In this document: positions 26,001 through 36,390 of the stretch, one piece after another | How the letters are laid out: every line of letters starts with the position of its first letter | Numbering within the stretch: the first letter of the stretch is position 1 | Source: Opisthocomus hoazin | Taxonomy: Eukaryota; Chordata; Aves; Opisthocomiformes; Opisthocomidae | Assembly (NCBI RefSeq): GCF_030867145.1 | Contig: NC_134429.1 | Coordinates: 21,561,115-21,625,114, forward strand | Direction of reading: 5' to 3' | DNA: 64,000 bases | Notes under the pieces: generated by a model | Seen by the model: the letters and a program-made list of their open reading frames with translations, nothing else | Databases searched by the model: none | Told to the model about the DNA's origin: nothing | Translations under genes and position numbers: made by a program

Positions 26001-26494
26001 CTCCCCCCCCCCCCTGCCCCCCGGGGACTCACGGCGGCGGACGCGGTGCGCTCGCATGGCGGCGCGGGCGGCGGCGCGGAGCTGGCGGAGGTCGGCGGCG
26101 GGCGGGCGGGCGGCAGGCAGCGCCTCCAGCGTGAGCGCGCAGTGGGTGGCGGGCGAGAAGACCGGCAGCGCCGGCTGGTGCGGGGCCACGGCGAAGCCCA
26201 GCAGGCGGACGGCGCCATAGAGGCAGCGCAGGCGGCACTTCCCGGTGAAGCTCAGCGCCTGCGGGGCGAGAGCCCGGTCAGGCGGCGGCGGCGACGGGGC
26301 CGGGGCGCGCGGCGGGGCCGGGGCGCGCTCACCTGCTGCGGCGCCAGCAGCAGCACCGCGCCGCCCTCCGCCGTCTCCACGGCCGCCAGGCCCGCCTCGG
26401 GCGGCGGCCCCATGGCGGGACGAGAGCCGGCGGACCCCTCGCGGGACGCTGCCCTCCGGGGGCTGCAGGACGGCGAGCCACGCCGCGCGGCCAT
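20086..26494 (-). CDS. NOL9: Nucleolar protein 9, polynucleotide 5'-kinase
   Basis: NOL9 phosphorylates the 5'-OH left after ITS2 cleavage and, with LAS1L, helps mature 5.8S and 28S rRNA in the nucleolus. Exons: 26333-26494, 26033-26258, 25737-25864, 25516-25654, 24890-24986, 24052-24149, 23048-23209, 22569-22851, 21838-21949, 21291-21468, 20519-20652 and 20086-20199. All joins are in phase and give 610 residues against about 702 in human; the difference is mainly a short N-terminus. The Walker A loop GPKNTGKS is at residues 231-238. The Clp1-like core follows (YMECDIGQAEFTPPGC, VPLVVNTMGWVKG, DIIRLLSPSHIVQMDV). It ends in a basic tail (KLKKKHFKRRKYDYT). For exon 8 the GTAAGT donor ending at 22569, not the earlier GTGAAG, keeps frame. 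A second in-frame ATG is 27 codons in. Exon 2's donor has a duplicate copy 50 bases downstream. Confidence 0.94.
23598..23626. repeat. (TG)n-like microsatellite in a NOL9 intron
   Basis: Short interrupted GTGTGTGTCT repeat preceded by a T-run. Confidence 0.6.
25900..25939. repeat. Two-copy 22-bp duplication containing aaatggcggc
   Basis: The 18-base word gcacgcgaaatggcggcc occurs twice, about 22 bases apart, in the intron between NOL9 exons 2 and 3. Its core resembles a YY1 site, but the location is intronic. Confidence 0.7.
25974..26053. repeat. NOL9: Duplicated exon end and splice donor of NOL9 exon 2
   Basis: A 30-base block covering the last 21 exonic bases and the GTGAGTCCC donor (26024-26053) is repeated with one mismatch 50 bases away at 25974-26003, separated by a C-rich run. 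The downstream copy keeps an intact GTGAGT and would be a decoy donor with its exon end at 25983. Confidence 0.8.
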
Positions 26495-26791
26495 GGCCGC
26501 CGCAGCCTCCCACCTGCCCTCGCCTCCCCGGGGCCGCCCCCGGCCTCGCCACCCGCCCCGTTAAGAGGGGCCACCCCCGGCCCCGTCCCGCTAAGAGGCC
26601 CCGCCCCCGGTCCTTTAAGAGGTGCCACCCCCGGCGCGGCCCCGCCCCGTTAAGAGGCCCCGCCCAGCGTGGCCCCGCCCCGTTGAGGCCCCGCCCTACC
26701 CGCCCCGTTAAGAGGTCCCGGCCCCGCCCCGCCAAGAGGCCCCGCCCCACCTCGTTAAGAGGCACCGCCTCCGGCCCGGCCCCGCCCCGCC
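26495..26791. promoter_or_regulatory. Divergent NOL9/TAS1R1 promoter made of a GC-box minisatellite
   Basis: The 297 bases between the two start codons hold eight degenerate tandem units at about 26561-26763. Each has a TTAAGAGG-like core (also CTAAGAGG, TTTAAGAGG, CCAAGAGG) followed by one or two CCCCGCCC GC boxes; spacing is about 25-32 bases. GC boxes are Sp1/KLF sites, so the array can supply many sites to both genes. The role is inferred. Confidence 0.6.
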
Positions 26792-29700
26792 ATGGCGTTG
26801 CCCGTCCTGCTGTGCCTCTGCGCCGCCGCCGCCGCCTGCCTCGCCAGCCGCGGGCACTACCGCCTGGCCGGGCTCTTCCCGCTGCGCGGGGCCCCGCCGC
26901 CGGCCGCCAGCCGCTCGCTGCTGCTGCGCGGCTGCCTCGGGTGAGCCCCGCGCCCCGCCGGTTCCCCCCGCGACGCGTGTTTCCCGCCCTGAGTCCCGCC
27001 TCTGCCCCGCGCAGCACCGCCGCGCCCAAGAGCCACGGGCAGCACCTGGCGCAGGCCCTGCGCTTCGCCGTGGAGGAGATCAACAACGCCAGCGCCCTGC
27101 TGCCCGACGTCACCCTGGGCTACGACCTCCACGACACCTGCTCGGAGCCCGCCAACCTGCACGCCACGCTGCACGCCCTCGCGCCCCGCGGCCGCCGCCA
27201 CGTCCCGGTGCTCCCCACTGGCCGCCGCTATGAGCCCGCGGCGGTGGCCGTCATCGGGCCCGACAGCACGCAGCTGGCACTGACCACAGCGGCCATCCTC
27301 GGCGTCTTCCTCGTGCCGGAGGTGAGCGCGGCTACCGGGCGGGCGAAGGAGAGGGATTCCAGGGGGTGAGGGAGGATGGGCTGGGAGCCGGGCTGAGCTG
27401 AAATGCAGCCCCTCCGCACCGGCCCCTTCACAGGCGCTGTCAGCTGGCGTCCCAGCTGGCTCGCTGCCCTTCGAAGCTGTCTCTGGCGGTGGCACAATTG
27501 GCTCCAGGCCCGCTGCCTGTCCAGCTCCACGTCTCTTCGGAGACGGGCTGCCCGTGCCGTTGGCTCTTGGGGTGCTGCTGCCTGGGGGAGCGCAACCCCC
27601 TTTCCCCTGGCTCCCCTTGCAGATCAGCTACGAAGCTTCCCTGGAGACGCTGAGCCTGAAGCGGCTCTACCCCTCCTTCCTGCGCACCATTCCCAGCGAC
27701 AGGCAGCAGGTGAAGGCCATCTTCCTGCTGCTGCAGCGGTTCGGGTGGACGTGGGTCACGCTGCTGGGCAGCGACAACGCCTACGGCAGGGAGGGCTCGG
27801 AAGCCCTCTACAAGCTGCTGATCGCAAGCGACGTGTGCATTGCTTACCGAGGCACCATCCCTACCCACGAGGACGCCAGCAGCCCGGAGCTCCATGACCT
27901 GGTCAGAATCCTCACCGACGTGAAGGTCAACGTCACCGTCGTCTTCGCCAACAAACATACCGCCCGCACTTTCTTCGAGGTGGTGGTCCAGAGGAACGTC
28001 ATGGGCATGGTGTGGGTGGGCTCCGAAGACTGGTCGCTATCCCACATCATCTGGCAGGTGCCTGGCATCCAAAGGATTGGCTCGGTGATTGGGATGTCGG
28101 TCGAGGAGACGGAGCCCACGATGCTGGAGCGCTTTGAAGCTTGGAAGACGGCAGAGGGAAGTGCCGGCAGCATGGGGGCAGGCGGGGGAAACGGAGGGAG
28201 CGCCCAGCTGGACTGCACCCCGCGCTGCACCGGCTGCCGCTCGCTTGCCACCACCCCCGACACGTACGACGCCCAAGCCTCCTTCAATGTGTACTCGGCC
28301 GTGTACGCCGTGGCCCACGGCCTCCACGACCTGCTGGGCTGCGCCTCGGGGGTGTGCAGCAAAGGCACAGTCTATCCCTGGCAGGTAAGAAGAAGAAGAA
28401 TCTTCCTTGCGGAAGAGGATCCATGAGGATCCTTCCTCATGGGGAAGGATTTTCCCCTCATGCCCAGGGGTTTGCTGTCCCTCGGAGAGGCTCGTGTCCC
28501 AGCTGAAGAGCCTCGTGGGCTTCAGCTGCCCATCACAGTCAAAGCAGCCTGGACCTAGACCCAGACCCCCACCCCAGATCAATTCTGTTTCTCTGCCGCC
28601 AGCCCCATGCAGAAACCTGGAAGGGACTTTGGAGCTAGGCATACGCTAGTTGCTGAGGGGGTGGAAAGGGGAGCCAGAGCAGAGAAGGGGCCCTCCAGCA
28701 CATGTGTCCCCTGAGAGATGGCACTCCTCAGCAGGAGTCTCCTCCGCGGGAAGGGTTCTTCTCTTACTCTTGTTTTACAGCTCCTACAAAAAATCAAGCG
28801 CGTAAACTTCACCCTGAACAAGAGCCGCATCTCTTTTGACGCCAACGGGGACATTCGTAGAGGCTACAACATCATCATGTGGAACTGGAGCGGCCCGAGC
28901 TGGGGTTTCGATGTGATAGGAACGTTCAGCATGAACCCTGACCGGCTGAGCATTGACCAGGGCAAAATCCAGTGGCACACAAAAGATCGCCAGGTACAGT
29001 TTTGCATCCAGATCCTGTTTATTGCTTACTACCGAGCCAGCTACATCCCCAACACCGCCAGCTCTGGGATATTTCCCCACAGCAGGCTGAAAATGAGGGC
29101 AGATGGAGGTGGTATGGGGGGGTGATCCACGTTCTGAGCATCGGCTTTCATGATTCTAAAAAACAAGCAGGACACACGAACCAAAAAGGTTCCCGGTTGC
29201 TACTTTTATCTTTAAAAGGTCTCACTTTCTCACCACTTCTATAAGAACCACGATGTGGTGAGCTCTTGGCTCCTGCCCTGTCTGTCCTGGGAGCCGGCCG
29301 CAAGCTGCCCGAAGGCTGCCAGGCCCGCGGTGTCCTGCCACTGGCCTGACCGCCCCGCGCTCCCGACAGGCTCCGACCTCGCTGTGCTCCGAGTCCTGCC
29401 AGCCAGGGGAGAAGCGGCTGCAGCAGAGCCACCACCGATGCTGCTTCAGCTGCATGGCCTGCCCGGCAGGGACCTTCCTGAACAGATCGGGTCAGTATGC
29501 CCTGGGGGGCCGCTCCCCCCCCTTCCTTCCCGCTTGGCTCCCCTGCCCGCACCCCGTCTCCTTGCTTCTGTCTCGCTGTTCCCCCAGCCTCTTCCCTCCC
29601 ACTCCCTCTTCCTCCCTGAGGTCAGTAAAACCTCTGAGCTCACCCGTACACGGTCTGTCTGACTCCCGGTGGCTTACCCGTGGGTATGCAAAGCCCCGTG

Positions 29701-31427
29701 CTTTCCAGGGAGTGCTGCCCACGCAGTCACACAGCCAGCGCAGACGGCGCTGGCAGGGCCCCTTCTCCTGCGGCCAGGGGACAAGGGACGTCCGGCCTGA
29801 CAGCTGCTTCCTACACCGCATCCTGCGGGAGGGAAATCCAGCCGGGTGGCTGCCAGATGGCACTCGCGGCTTCTGCACCCCGCGGTCACCAGCAGCTGGT
29901 GTATGGAAATGTCCCCTGCCCGGGACAGGTGGCAGGCGGCTCCTGCCTCCGAGTCAGCAGCCACAGCGGCAAACCCCGGGCTGGCAGCCGGTCACTCGGC
30001 TGCCTCGGCGTGGGCGTGGGCTCGGGGGTGGTCATGGCCAGCTCTGGGTAACAGCGGGAGCGGGGAGCCCCCGAACATGACTTGTCCCATACCCCGGTCA
30101 GCGGAAGCAGGGCTGCTGCAGACCCTTCCCAGCCTTTGCAGGTTCCTGCTGGATGCCCAAGCCCCTTCCCACCCACAGCCCACACGCCCTGAGCCTCGGC
30201 TCACCCCACTGAGCTCCGGCAGGCCTCGCGCCTCTCAGCCCAAGCAACAGACTTTAGGGAAGTGCACTGGGGGGACATCTGGGAGGGGTCCTTTGGGAAG
30301 AGAGCCCCCTCCACTCCCCAAGGCTTGGAAGTGCCCAAGGGGCAGGAGCAGGATGCAAGGAGTGGGCAGCTCTCGCAGAGAGCCCGGCAGCAGCCAGGGG
30401 TTTGTGCTCCACCGCGGCAGATCTCTTACCGGGGTCCATGGTGTGCGAGGTGCCTCTGTCACCGCCCGGGCTTGTGTCGTCCGCAGACCTCTACAGCTGC
30501 CAGCCCTGCGGGGTAGACGAGTGGGCCCCAGAGAGGAGCGAAGCTTGCTTCAACCGGACCGTCGAGTTCCTGTCCTGGTCCGAGCCCATCTCCTGGGCGC
30601 TGCTGACCGCCACCGTCCTCCTCATGCTGCTCATGGCGGCACTGGCCGTCCTCTTCGCCCTGAACGCCTCCACGCCGGTGGTCAAGTCCGCGGGCGGGAA
30701 GATGTGCTTCCTCATGCTGGGCTCGCTGGCCTGCGCCTGCAGCAGCCTCTTCGGCTACTTTGGGGAGCCCACCCGGGCGGCGTGCCTGCTGCGGGTCCCA
30801 CTCTTTGCCATCAGCTTCACCGTCTTCCTCTCGTGCGTGGCGACGCGCTCCTTCCAGCTTGTCTGCATCTTCAAGCTGCGCGCGCGCTGCCCGGCGCTGC
30901 ACGAGGCCTGGCTGCGGGGCCGGGGCCCGCTGCTCTTCGTGGCGGGCAGCACGGCGGCCCAGGCCGCGCTCTGCCTGGCCGCCGAGGCCGTCGGCCCCTC
31001 GGCCCCGCGCAGGGACCGCGGCGCGTCGCCCGACCGCGTGCTGCTGGAGTGCGGGCCGGGCACCGGGGCCGCCAGGGTCGCCGAGGCCGCCGCCACCGCC
31101 TACACCGTGCTGCTGGGCGCCGGCTGCTTCGCGCTCAGCTACGCGGGCAAGGACCTGCCCGCCAGCTACAGCGAGGCCAGGTGCGTCACCTGCGGCCTAC
31201 TGCTGCACCTCGCCGCCTCCGCCGCCGTGCTCGGGGCGCGGGCCGCCTTCCGCGGGCGGGGGGAGGCGGCGGCGCGGGTGCTGGGCGGGCTCTGCACACT
31301 GGGCGCGCTGCTGGGCGGCTACTTCCTGCCCAAGGCCTTCGTCATCCTGCTGCGCCCGCGCCTCAACACGCCGCAGCACTTCCAGCTGGCGATCCAGCGC
31401 TACACGCACCGCCGCGCCGAGGCCTGA
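26792..31427 (+). CDS. TAS1R1: Taste receptor type 1 member 1
   Basis: TAS1R1 pairs with TAS1R3 to form the amino-acid (umami) receptor, a class C GPCR. Exons: 26792-26940, 27015-27321, 27623-28384, 28781-28993, 29370-29490 and 30487-31427. The six-exon layout is typical of the family and gives 830 residues (human 841). There is a signal peptide, a Venus flytrap domain to about residue 475, a cysteine-rich linker (CFSCMACPAGTFLNRS, YSCQPCG) and a seven-helix domain from about 550 (CFLMLGSLACACSSLFGYFG, LGGYFLPKAFVILLRPRLNT). It differs from TAS1R3 and TAS1R2 by similarity to TAS1R1 (VYAVAHGLHDLLGCASG) and by its place between NOL9 and ZBTB48. A Gly-rich insertion sits at about 331-345. The frame is intact. 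No AATAAA follows before the next gene. The ATG is in a strong context (ccgccATGg). Confidence 0.94.
28402..28457 (+). other. Run of three perfect hairpins just inside TAS1R1 intron 3
   Basis: Within 75 bases of the donor are three consecutive inverted repeats: tcttcc/ggaaga with a TTGC loop, ccatgagga/tcctcatgg (28421-28429 and 28434-28442), and ggggaa/ttcccc. They share the words AGGAT and CTTCC and may be a decayed tandem repeat. Confidence 0.55.
29491..30486 (+). other. TAS1R1: TAS1R1 intron 5
   Basis: The largest TAS1R1 intron, about 1 kb, with no exon, repeat or RNA gene recognised. Confidence 0.6.
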
Positions 31428-31643
31428 CGCACCGGTGGCGCCGGGAGAAGGGCCGGGGCCTCCCCGCCGCCGCCGCGCCCGCCTGATTCCCCGCTGTCGT
31501 CACATCCGGCGCGCCACCCGGCCCGTCTCCCTGCTTACGTCACATCCGGCGCGCCGCCCACCGCTCCCCGTCGCGCCCTGACGCCACATCCGGCGCTGCC
31601 AAGATGGCGGCGCGGCGGCCCCGGTAGCGGCGCGGCCGTGGCG
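31428..31643 (+). promoter_or_regulatory. ZBTB48: ZBTB48 promoter with triplicated ETS/CRE-like module, YY1 site and uORF
   Basis: The word CACATCCGGCGC occurs three times (31501, 31541 and about 31585). In the first two copies it is preceded by CGT(C), giving TACGTCACATCCGG or GTCGTCACATCCGG, which joins a CRE half-site to an ETS core (CCGGAT on the other strand). AAGATGGCGG at 31601-31610 matches the YY1 initiator-type motif of TATA-less promoters. Its ATG (31604) opens a 7-codon upstream frame closing at 31627, 16 bases before the ZBTB48 ATG. Confidence 0.65.
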
Positions 31644-34600
31644 ATGACGGCGGCGGCGCACAGCGTCCGCGTGCTGCGCGAGCTGAACCGGCAGCGCGCG
31701 GCGGGGCAGTTCTGCGACGCGACGCTGGGCGTGGGCGGGCGCGAGTTCCGCGCGCACTGGCCGGTGCTGGCGAGCTGCTCCCGCTTCTTCCGCGCCCGCG
31801 GGCCCGGCGGGCCGGTGGCGCTGCCCGAGGGCCTGGCCGACACCTTCCAGCTCCTCCTCGACTTCTTCTACACCGGGCGCCTGGCGCTGACCGCCCACAA
31901 CCGCGCCCGGCTGCTGGCCGCCGCCGAGCAGCTCGGGGTGCCAGACGCCGTGGCGCTCTGCCGCGCCTTCCGCCCCGCCGCGCCCCGCCACCGGCCCCGC
32001 CGTCCCGCCCCACCCCGCCCCGCGGGCCCGGACAGCGCGGCGACCCCGCAGACCGGCGGCCAGGCGGTGCGTGGCGGGGAGCGGAGCAGGGGGGGGTACC
32101 GGGGGCGCCGGCCTGGCGGCGCGGTGACGGCCGCCTGTTCCCCGCAGGCCTCCCCCCCGGCCCCGGAGGAGGCGGCGGCAGGCGGCGGCGCCGAGTCCCT
32201 CTCCGAGAAGAAGGACCTGAGGAGCAAAAAGAGCCCCCCGGCCCCGGGGAAGGCGGCCGGCAGCGCGGGGGCGGCGGGGAGCAGGAAGGGTACAGCGGGG
32301 CCGGTCGAGTGCCCCACGTGCCATAAAACCTTCCTCAGCAAATACTACCTGAAGGTGCACAACAGGTAACCGCTCCGACTCCTCCTTCCGCTCGCGACCG
32401 CGCCGCCCGCGAGGCCCTGCCCTCCCCACACGTGGCCCCGCTCGCAGCCCGCCGGTCTCAGCGGTCCCCGGGACGGAAACGGGGGTCCCCTCTGCCCCCC
32501 GTGCTGGGGTGCTCTGAGCTGGGGGGGTGTCGCGTCTCTGAAGCCTGCGGTGACCGTCCTGGGCTTCGACTCAAACCCGCAGCGACCGCCCTGGGCTCCC
32601 GCTGGCAGGGCTGAAAGCCGGCCCAGCTCGGAGAGGAGGCAGCGAGGGGATCCTCCAGGGGCTGCGGCGGCTGCCAGCGAATCATGCTCCTGGGCTTTCA
32701 GAGTCTGCACATGCTGGGGGGTTTCTCTGGGTTGAGAGGAGCACGGGAGGCTCGGGGCCGGTGACCGAGAGCACCGTGGGTGCCTGCAGGCAGGGCGCGA
32801 GCCCCAGCTTGGCTCGTCTGCGAGGGGCCCTGCGGAACGGAGGGAGCGCGGTGGGCACCCGCGGCGTGACTGCGCTCCGGCGGGATCAGCAGCGCTGGCA
32901 GGAGAGGCGGCTTTTGGGCAGCTGTGGACGCTGGAGCGGCGGGGGGGGCGGTAAACGCTGCCTGGTCCTTCCCAGGGGCCTCACCGGGCCTGTCTGTGCC
33001 TCCTCGCTGCCGGGCCGGCGGCGACAGATGCTCCCCCTTTGTGTTCCCCCTAGGAAACACACTGGAGAAAAGCCATTCGAGTGTTCCAAATGTGGCAAAT
33101 GTTACTTCAGAAAGGAGAATCTCCTGGAACACGAAGCCAGAAACTGCATGAACCGGTCTGAGCAGGTACGCCCGGGACGCTGCCACCGGCGCTCTGGGAA
33201 GCGGGTGCTGTTCTGCGGGAGAGGGATTAGAGCCTTTTCCCAGCCAGGCTACGTCACATGCAGCTACTGAACCAAAAACCCCTCATCACCTCTGCGTGGG
33301 ACGCGTACCGCAGCCGGGTCCTCCCCGAGCCCCGCCGTGGGTGAGGATGGCCGCGGCTTTTGTCTGATTTACCAGACAACTCTCATTTTCTCTGCTTTTT
33401 TTCAAGCACACAAGGATACTCTCTGCACTGTAAAAGATGCAGATCACTGTGGGCTGCGGGTTAAACATAGCCAGGTCCCGGCGCCCGAGTTCCACGCGCT
33501 GGTTCGAGCCGTGGGCTTCGCCTCGGGCTCTTGGTTCTGCGGAAGCTGATGCCTCCCCGGTCTCTTGCAGGTTTTCGCGTGTTCGGTCTGCAAGGAGGCG
33601 TTCAAGAGGCGAATGGAGCTGCGGCTGCACATGGTGTCGCACACGGGGGAGATGCCATACAAGGTCAGCACTGCCCGACCTTCCCGCGAGCGGGGAGAGC
33701 CTTTCTGCTGCGGGGCAGCCTGGCCCAGCCGTCGGGGATGCCGCGCACCGGCCCTCTTCCCCGGTCTGTGGCAGTCCACCGAGGGCCGTTCCCCGGCTCT
33801 GAGCAGGAACGTGCTCCAGGAGGCACCAAAGCCAGGCGCTGTCTGTGGCCTTACTGGGGACTCGTGTTCCACGGCAGAGCGGCGTTTCCCTGCCTGTTGG
33901 GACATCTCCTCACGCCGACGTCGCTGTGCGGGGGCGGCGGGGAGCTGACCCTCCTCTCCTGTCTTCCAGTGCTCCTCCTGCGCCCAGCAGTTCATGCAGA
34001 AGAAGGACCTGCAGAGCCACATGATAAAGCTGCATGGCGCGCCAAAGCCCCACGCGGTGAGGGGAGCGGGCGGGCGGCCGGGGGCTTTTGGGGGGAATGG
34101 CCCTGCATTCGGGTCTGGCCTAGAGGGTGGTGCCCGTTGCCCTGTCTGGCTCTGTTTAGCGAGGTGAGGAGCTACAGAGCCGCTGGAAACAGAGTCTTTT
34201 GGCCGATAAACCCAAGCGCTGGGCAGCGTTTCGCTTTCGCCAGGCTGCCTCACCCATTAGGCGTCCTGGAGCTGGGGGTGCTGCGGCAGCTGGCTGCAGG
34301 GAGGGCCCTGAAGCAGCAGCGGCTGGCGTAGGGACGGGTTGGGGGCGGCGAGCAGCTCTGCTGCGGGTGCACGCTGTGGCCTGCGCCGGGCGAGCTGCCC
34401 AACGCCGCGCTTTCTTGTGCCCTTGCAGTGCTCGACCTGCTCCAAGTGCTTTCTGTCTCGGACAGAGCTGCGCCTGCACGAGGCCTTCAAGCACCGGGGG
34501 GAGAAGCTGTTTGTCTGCGAGGAGTGCGGGCATAGGGCCTCGAGTCGCAACGGCCTGCAGATGCACATCAAGGCCAAGCACAGGTACGACGTGGCTGGTG

Positions 34601-36349
34601 TCCACCTGGGCTCTCCTGGCTGCGCTTCCTCCCCCGAGGGCCTGGCTGGGTGGTGCTGGGCAGAGGTGCTGGCTGGAGGGCAGCAAGCACCCCCTTCCCC
34701 GGCGTGTCTGCTGAGGGGCCAGCCGGCATTCTGCCTTTCTCTCTACCAAGGGGAGTGCAGGCTGTCGGCGCTTCCTCTGAGCGTGTGGCTGTAGGAATAC
34801 AGGCGGTGACAGCCTGGCTCACCTGTGTTCTCGAGGTGGCAGGCGTGTACCAGCTCGCTCACTCGTCCTTAGCCTTCTGTTTGCTGGGCTGGTTGTAGCG
34901 CCCGAGGGGCGGGAGGCTGCAGCTGGGGAGCCCGCGGCTGCAGAACGGCACCTGAGGGCCTCCAAAATGCTTTCGCTGGCCGCGGGTTGCAGCAGGGTGT
35001 CATTACGGGAGCGCTGGGCGAGGAGCAGCAGCGAACCCGAGGGGCTGACGCTGGCCGAGGCAGGTGACGGTAGCATTTCCCCTGCCTGCAGGAACGAGCG
35101 GCCCTACGTTTGCGAGTTCTGCCACCACGCCTTCACGCAGAAAGCCAACCTCAACATGCACCTGCGCACGCACACCGGCGAGAAGCCCTTCCAGTGCCAC
35201 CTCTGCGGCAAGACCTTCAGGACGCAAGGTATCCCCGGGCGCGCGGCAGGGCTGGTCCCTCCGGGCACCGTGCGCTGGCATCCCGGAGCTGCAGAGCGCA
35301 GCCGTGCTGCCAAACCCGCCGTCTGCCCGCTTCCCCGGGAGCAAAGCCACGCTCTCGTGAGCGCGTGCTCCTGCCGAGGAAGGGTCCTGGTATCTCCGTT
35401 ACCCTCACGGCACAAAAGAGGAAGAAATTGATGACTTTTCCCCCATAACGGTTAGCCTGGACCGGCAGGCTGCTGCTTGTACCACTTCTAAGCCCTCCTA
35501 GCCAGCCTGGCGCGGCCCAGCCGCACCGTGCGGGCACGGCCTTTGCTGCGGCCTGGCTTGTGCCGGGGCAGCGCTGACCCCCGGCTCCCCCCCTCTCCCC
35601 CTGCGGACGGCAGCAAGCTTGGACAAGCACAACCGGACGCACACCGGGGAGCGTCCCTTCAGCTGCGAGTTCTGCGAGCAGCGCTTCACGGAGAAGGGGC
35701 CCCTGCTGCGGCACATCGCCAGCCGGCACCAGGAGGGGCGGCCGCACTTCTGCCAGATCTGCGGGAAGACGTTCAAAGGTACCGGCCGGGGCGCCGAGCT
35801 GTCGGCGGGCTCCAGACACGGCCCCCTCTCCGTGGCGCGGTGCCGCTGCCAACGGGCTCTCGCTTCCCTTCGCAGCGGTGGAGCAGCTGCGCGTCCACGT
35901 CCGCCGGCACAAGGGCGTGAGGAAGTTCGAGTGCACCGAGTGCGGCTACAAGTTCACGCGGCAGGTGAGGCATTCCCCAGCGCCGGGGAGCCCGCGAGCA
36001 GGGCGCGCTGTGCCGCGGAGCCGGCCCCCACACGCGGCTCTTCCTCCCGCAGGCTCACCTCAGGCGCCACATGGAGATCCACGACCGGGTGGAGAACTAC
36101 AACCCCCGGCAGCGGAAGCTGCGGAACCTCATCATCGAGGACGAGAAGGCCGTGGTGGTGGCACTGCAGCCGCCCCCGGAGCTGGAGGTGGGCTCGGCCG
36201 AGGTGATCGTGGAGTCCCTGTCCCGCAGCTCCCTGCCCGAGGAGCTCCCCGTGCAAAGACTCTGCTCAAACGAGAACTTCTCTACGGCGGATGTGATTGA
36301 GCAATCGCTAATTATAACCACGACGATTCCCGAAGACTGTGAAACATAA
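31644..36349 (+). CDS. ZBTB48: Zinc finger and BTB domain containing 48 (TZAP)
   Basis: ZBTB48/TZAP binds TTAGGG repeats of long telomeres, trims them, and also acts as a transcription factor. Exons: 31644-32066, 32148-32365, 33054-33165, 33571-33663, 33970-34056, 34429-34583, 35092-35228, 35614-35778, 35876-35964 and 36053-36349, all in phase, 591 residues. A BTB domain covers about 1-118 ([29 protein letters not shown]). Eleven C2H2 fingers follow, from [15 protein letters not shown] to [13 protein letters not shown]. The tail is acidic ([15 protein letters not shown]) and ends PEDCET. The linker between BTB and fingers is about 97 residues shorter than in human (688 residues). Intron 1 is only 81 bases, in frame and open, so its retention would give a longer product. 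Confidence 0.94.
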
Positions 36350-36384
36350 CGCGATCGCCTTGCGCATCCTTCCTGCCACAACCC

Positions 36385-36390
36385 AATAAA
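36385..36390 (+). terminator. ZBTB48: ZBTB48 poly(A) signal AATAAA
   Basis: AATAAA only 36 bases past the TAA at 36347-36349, followed by T/G-containing sequence. The 3' UTR is very short. Confidence 0.75.

Noticed and set aside
35229-35613. Possible U12-type intron in ZBTB48 (donor GTATCC)
   Set aside because: No U12 branch-point sequence (TCCTTAAC-like) is present near the acceptor.
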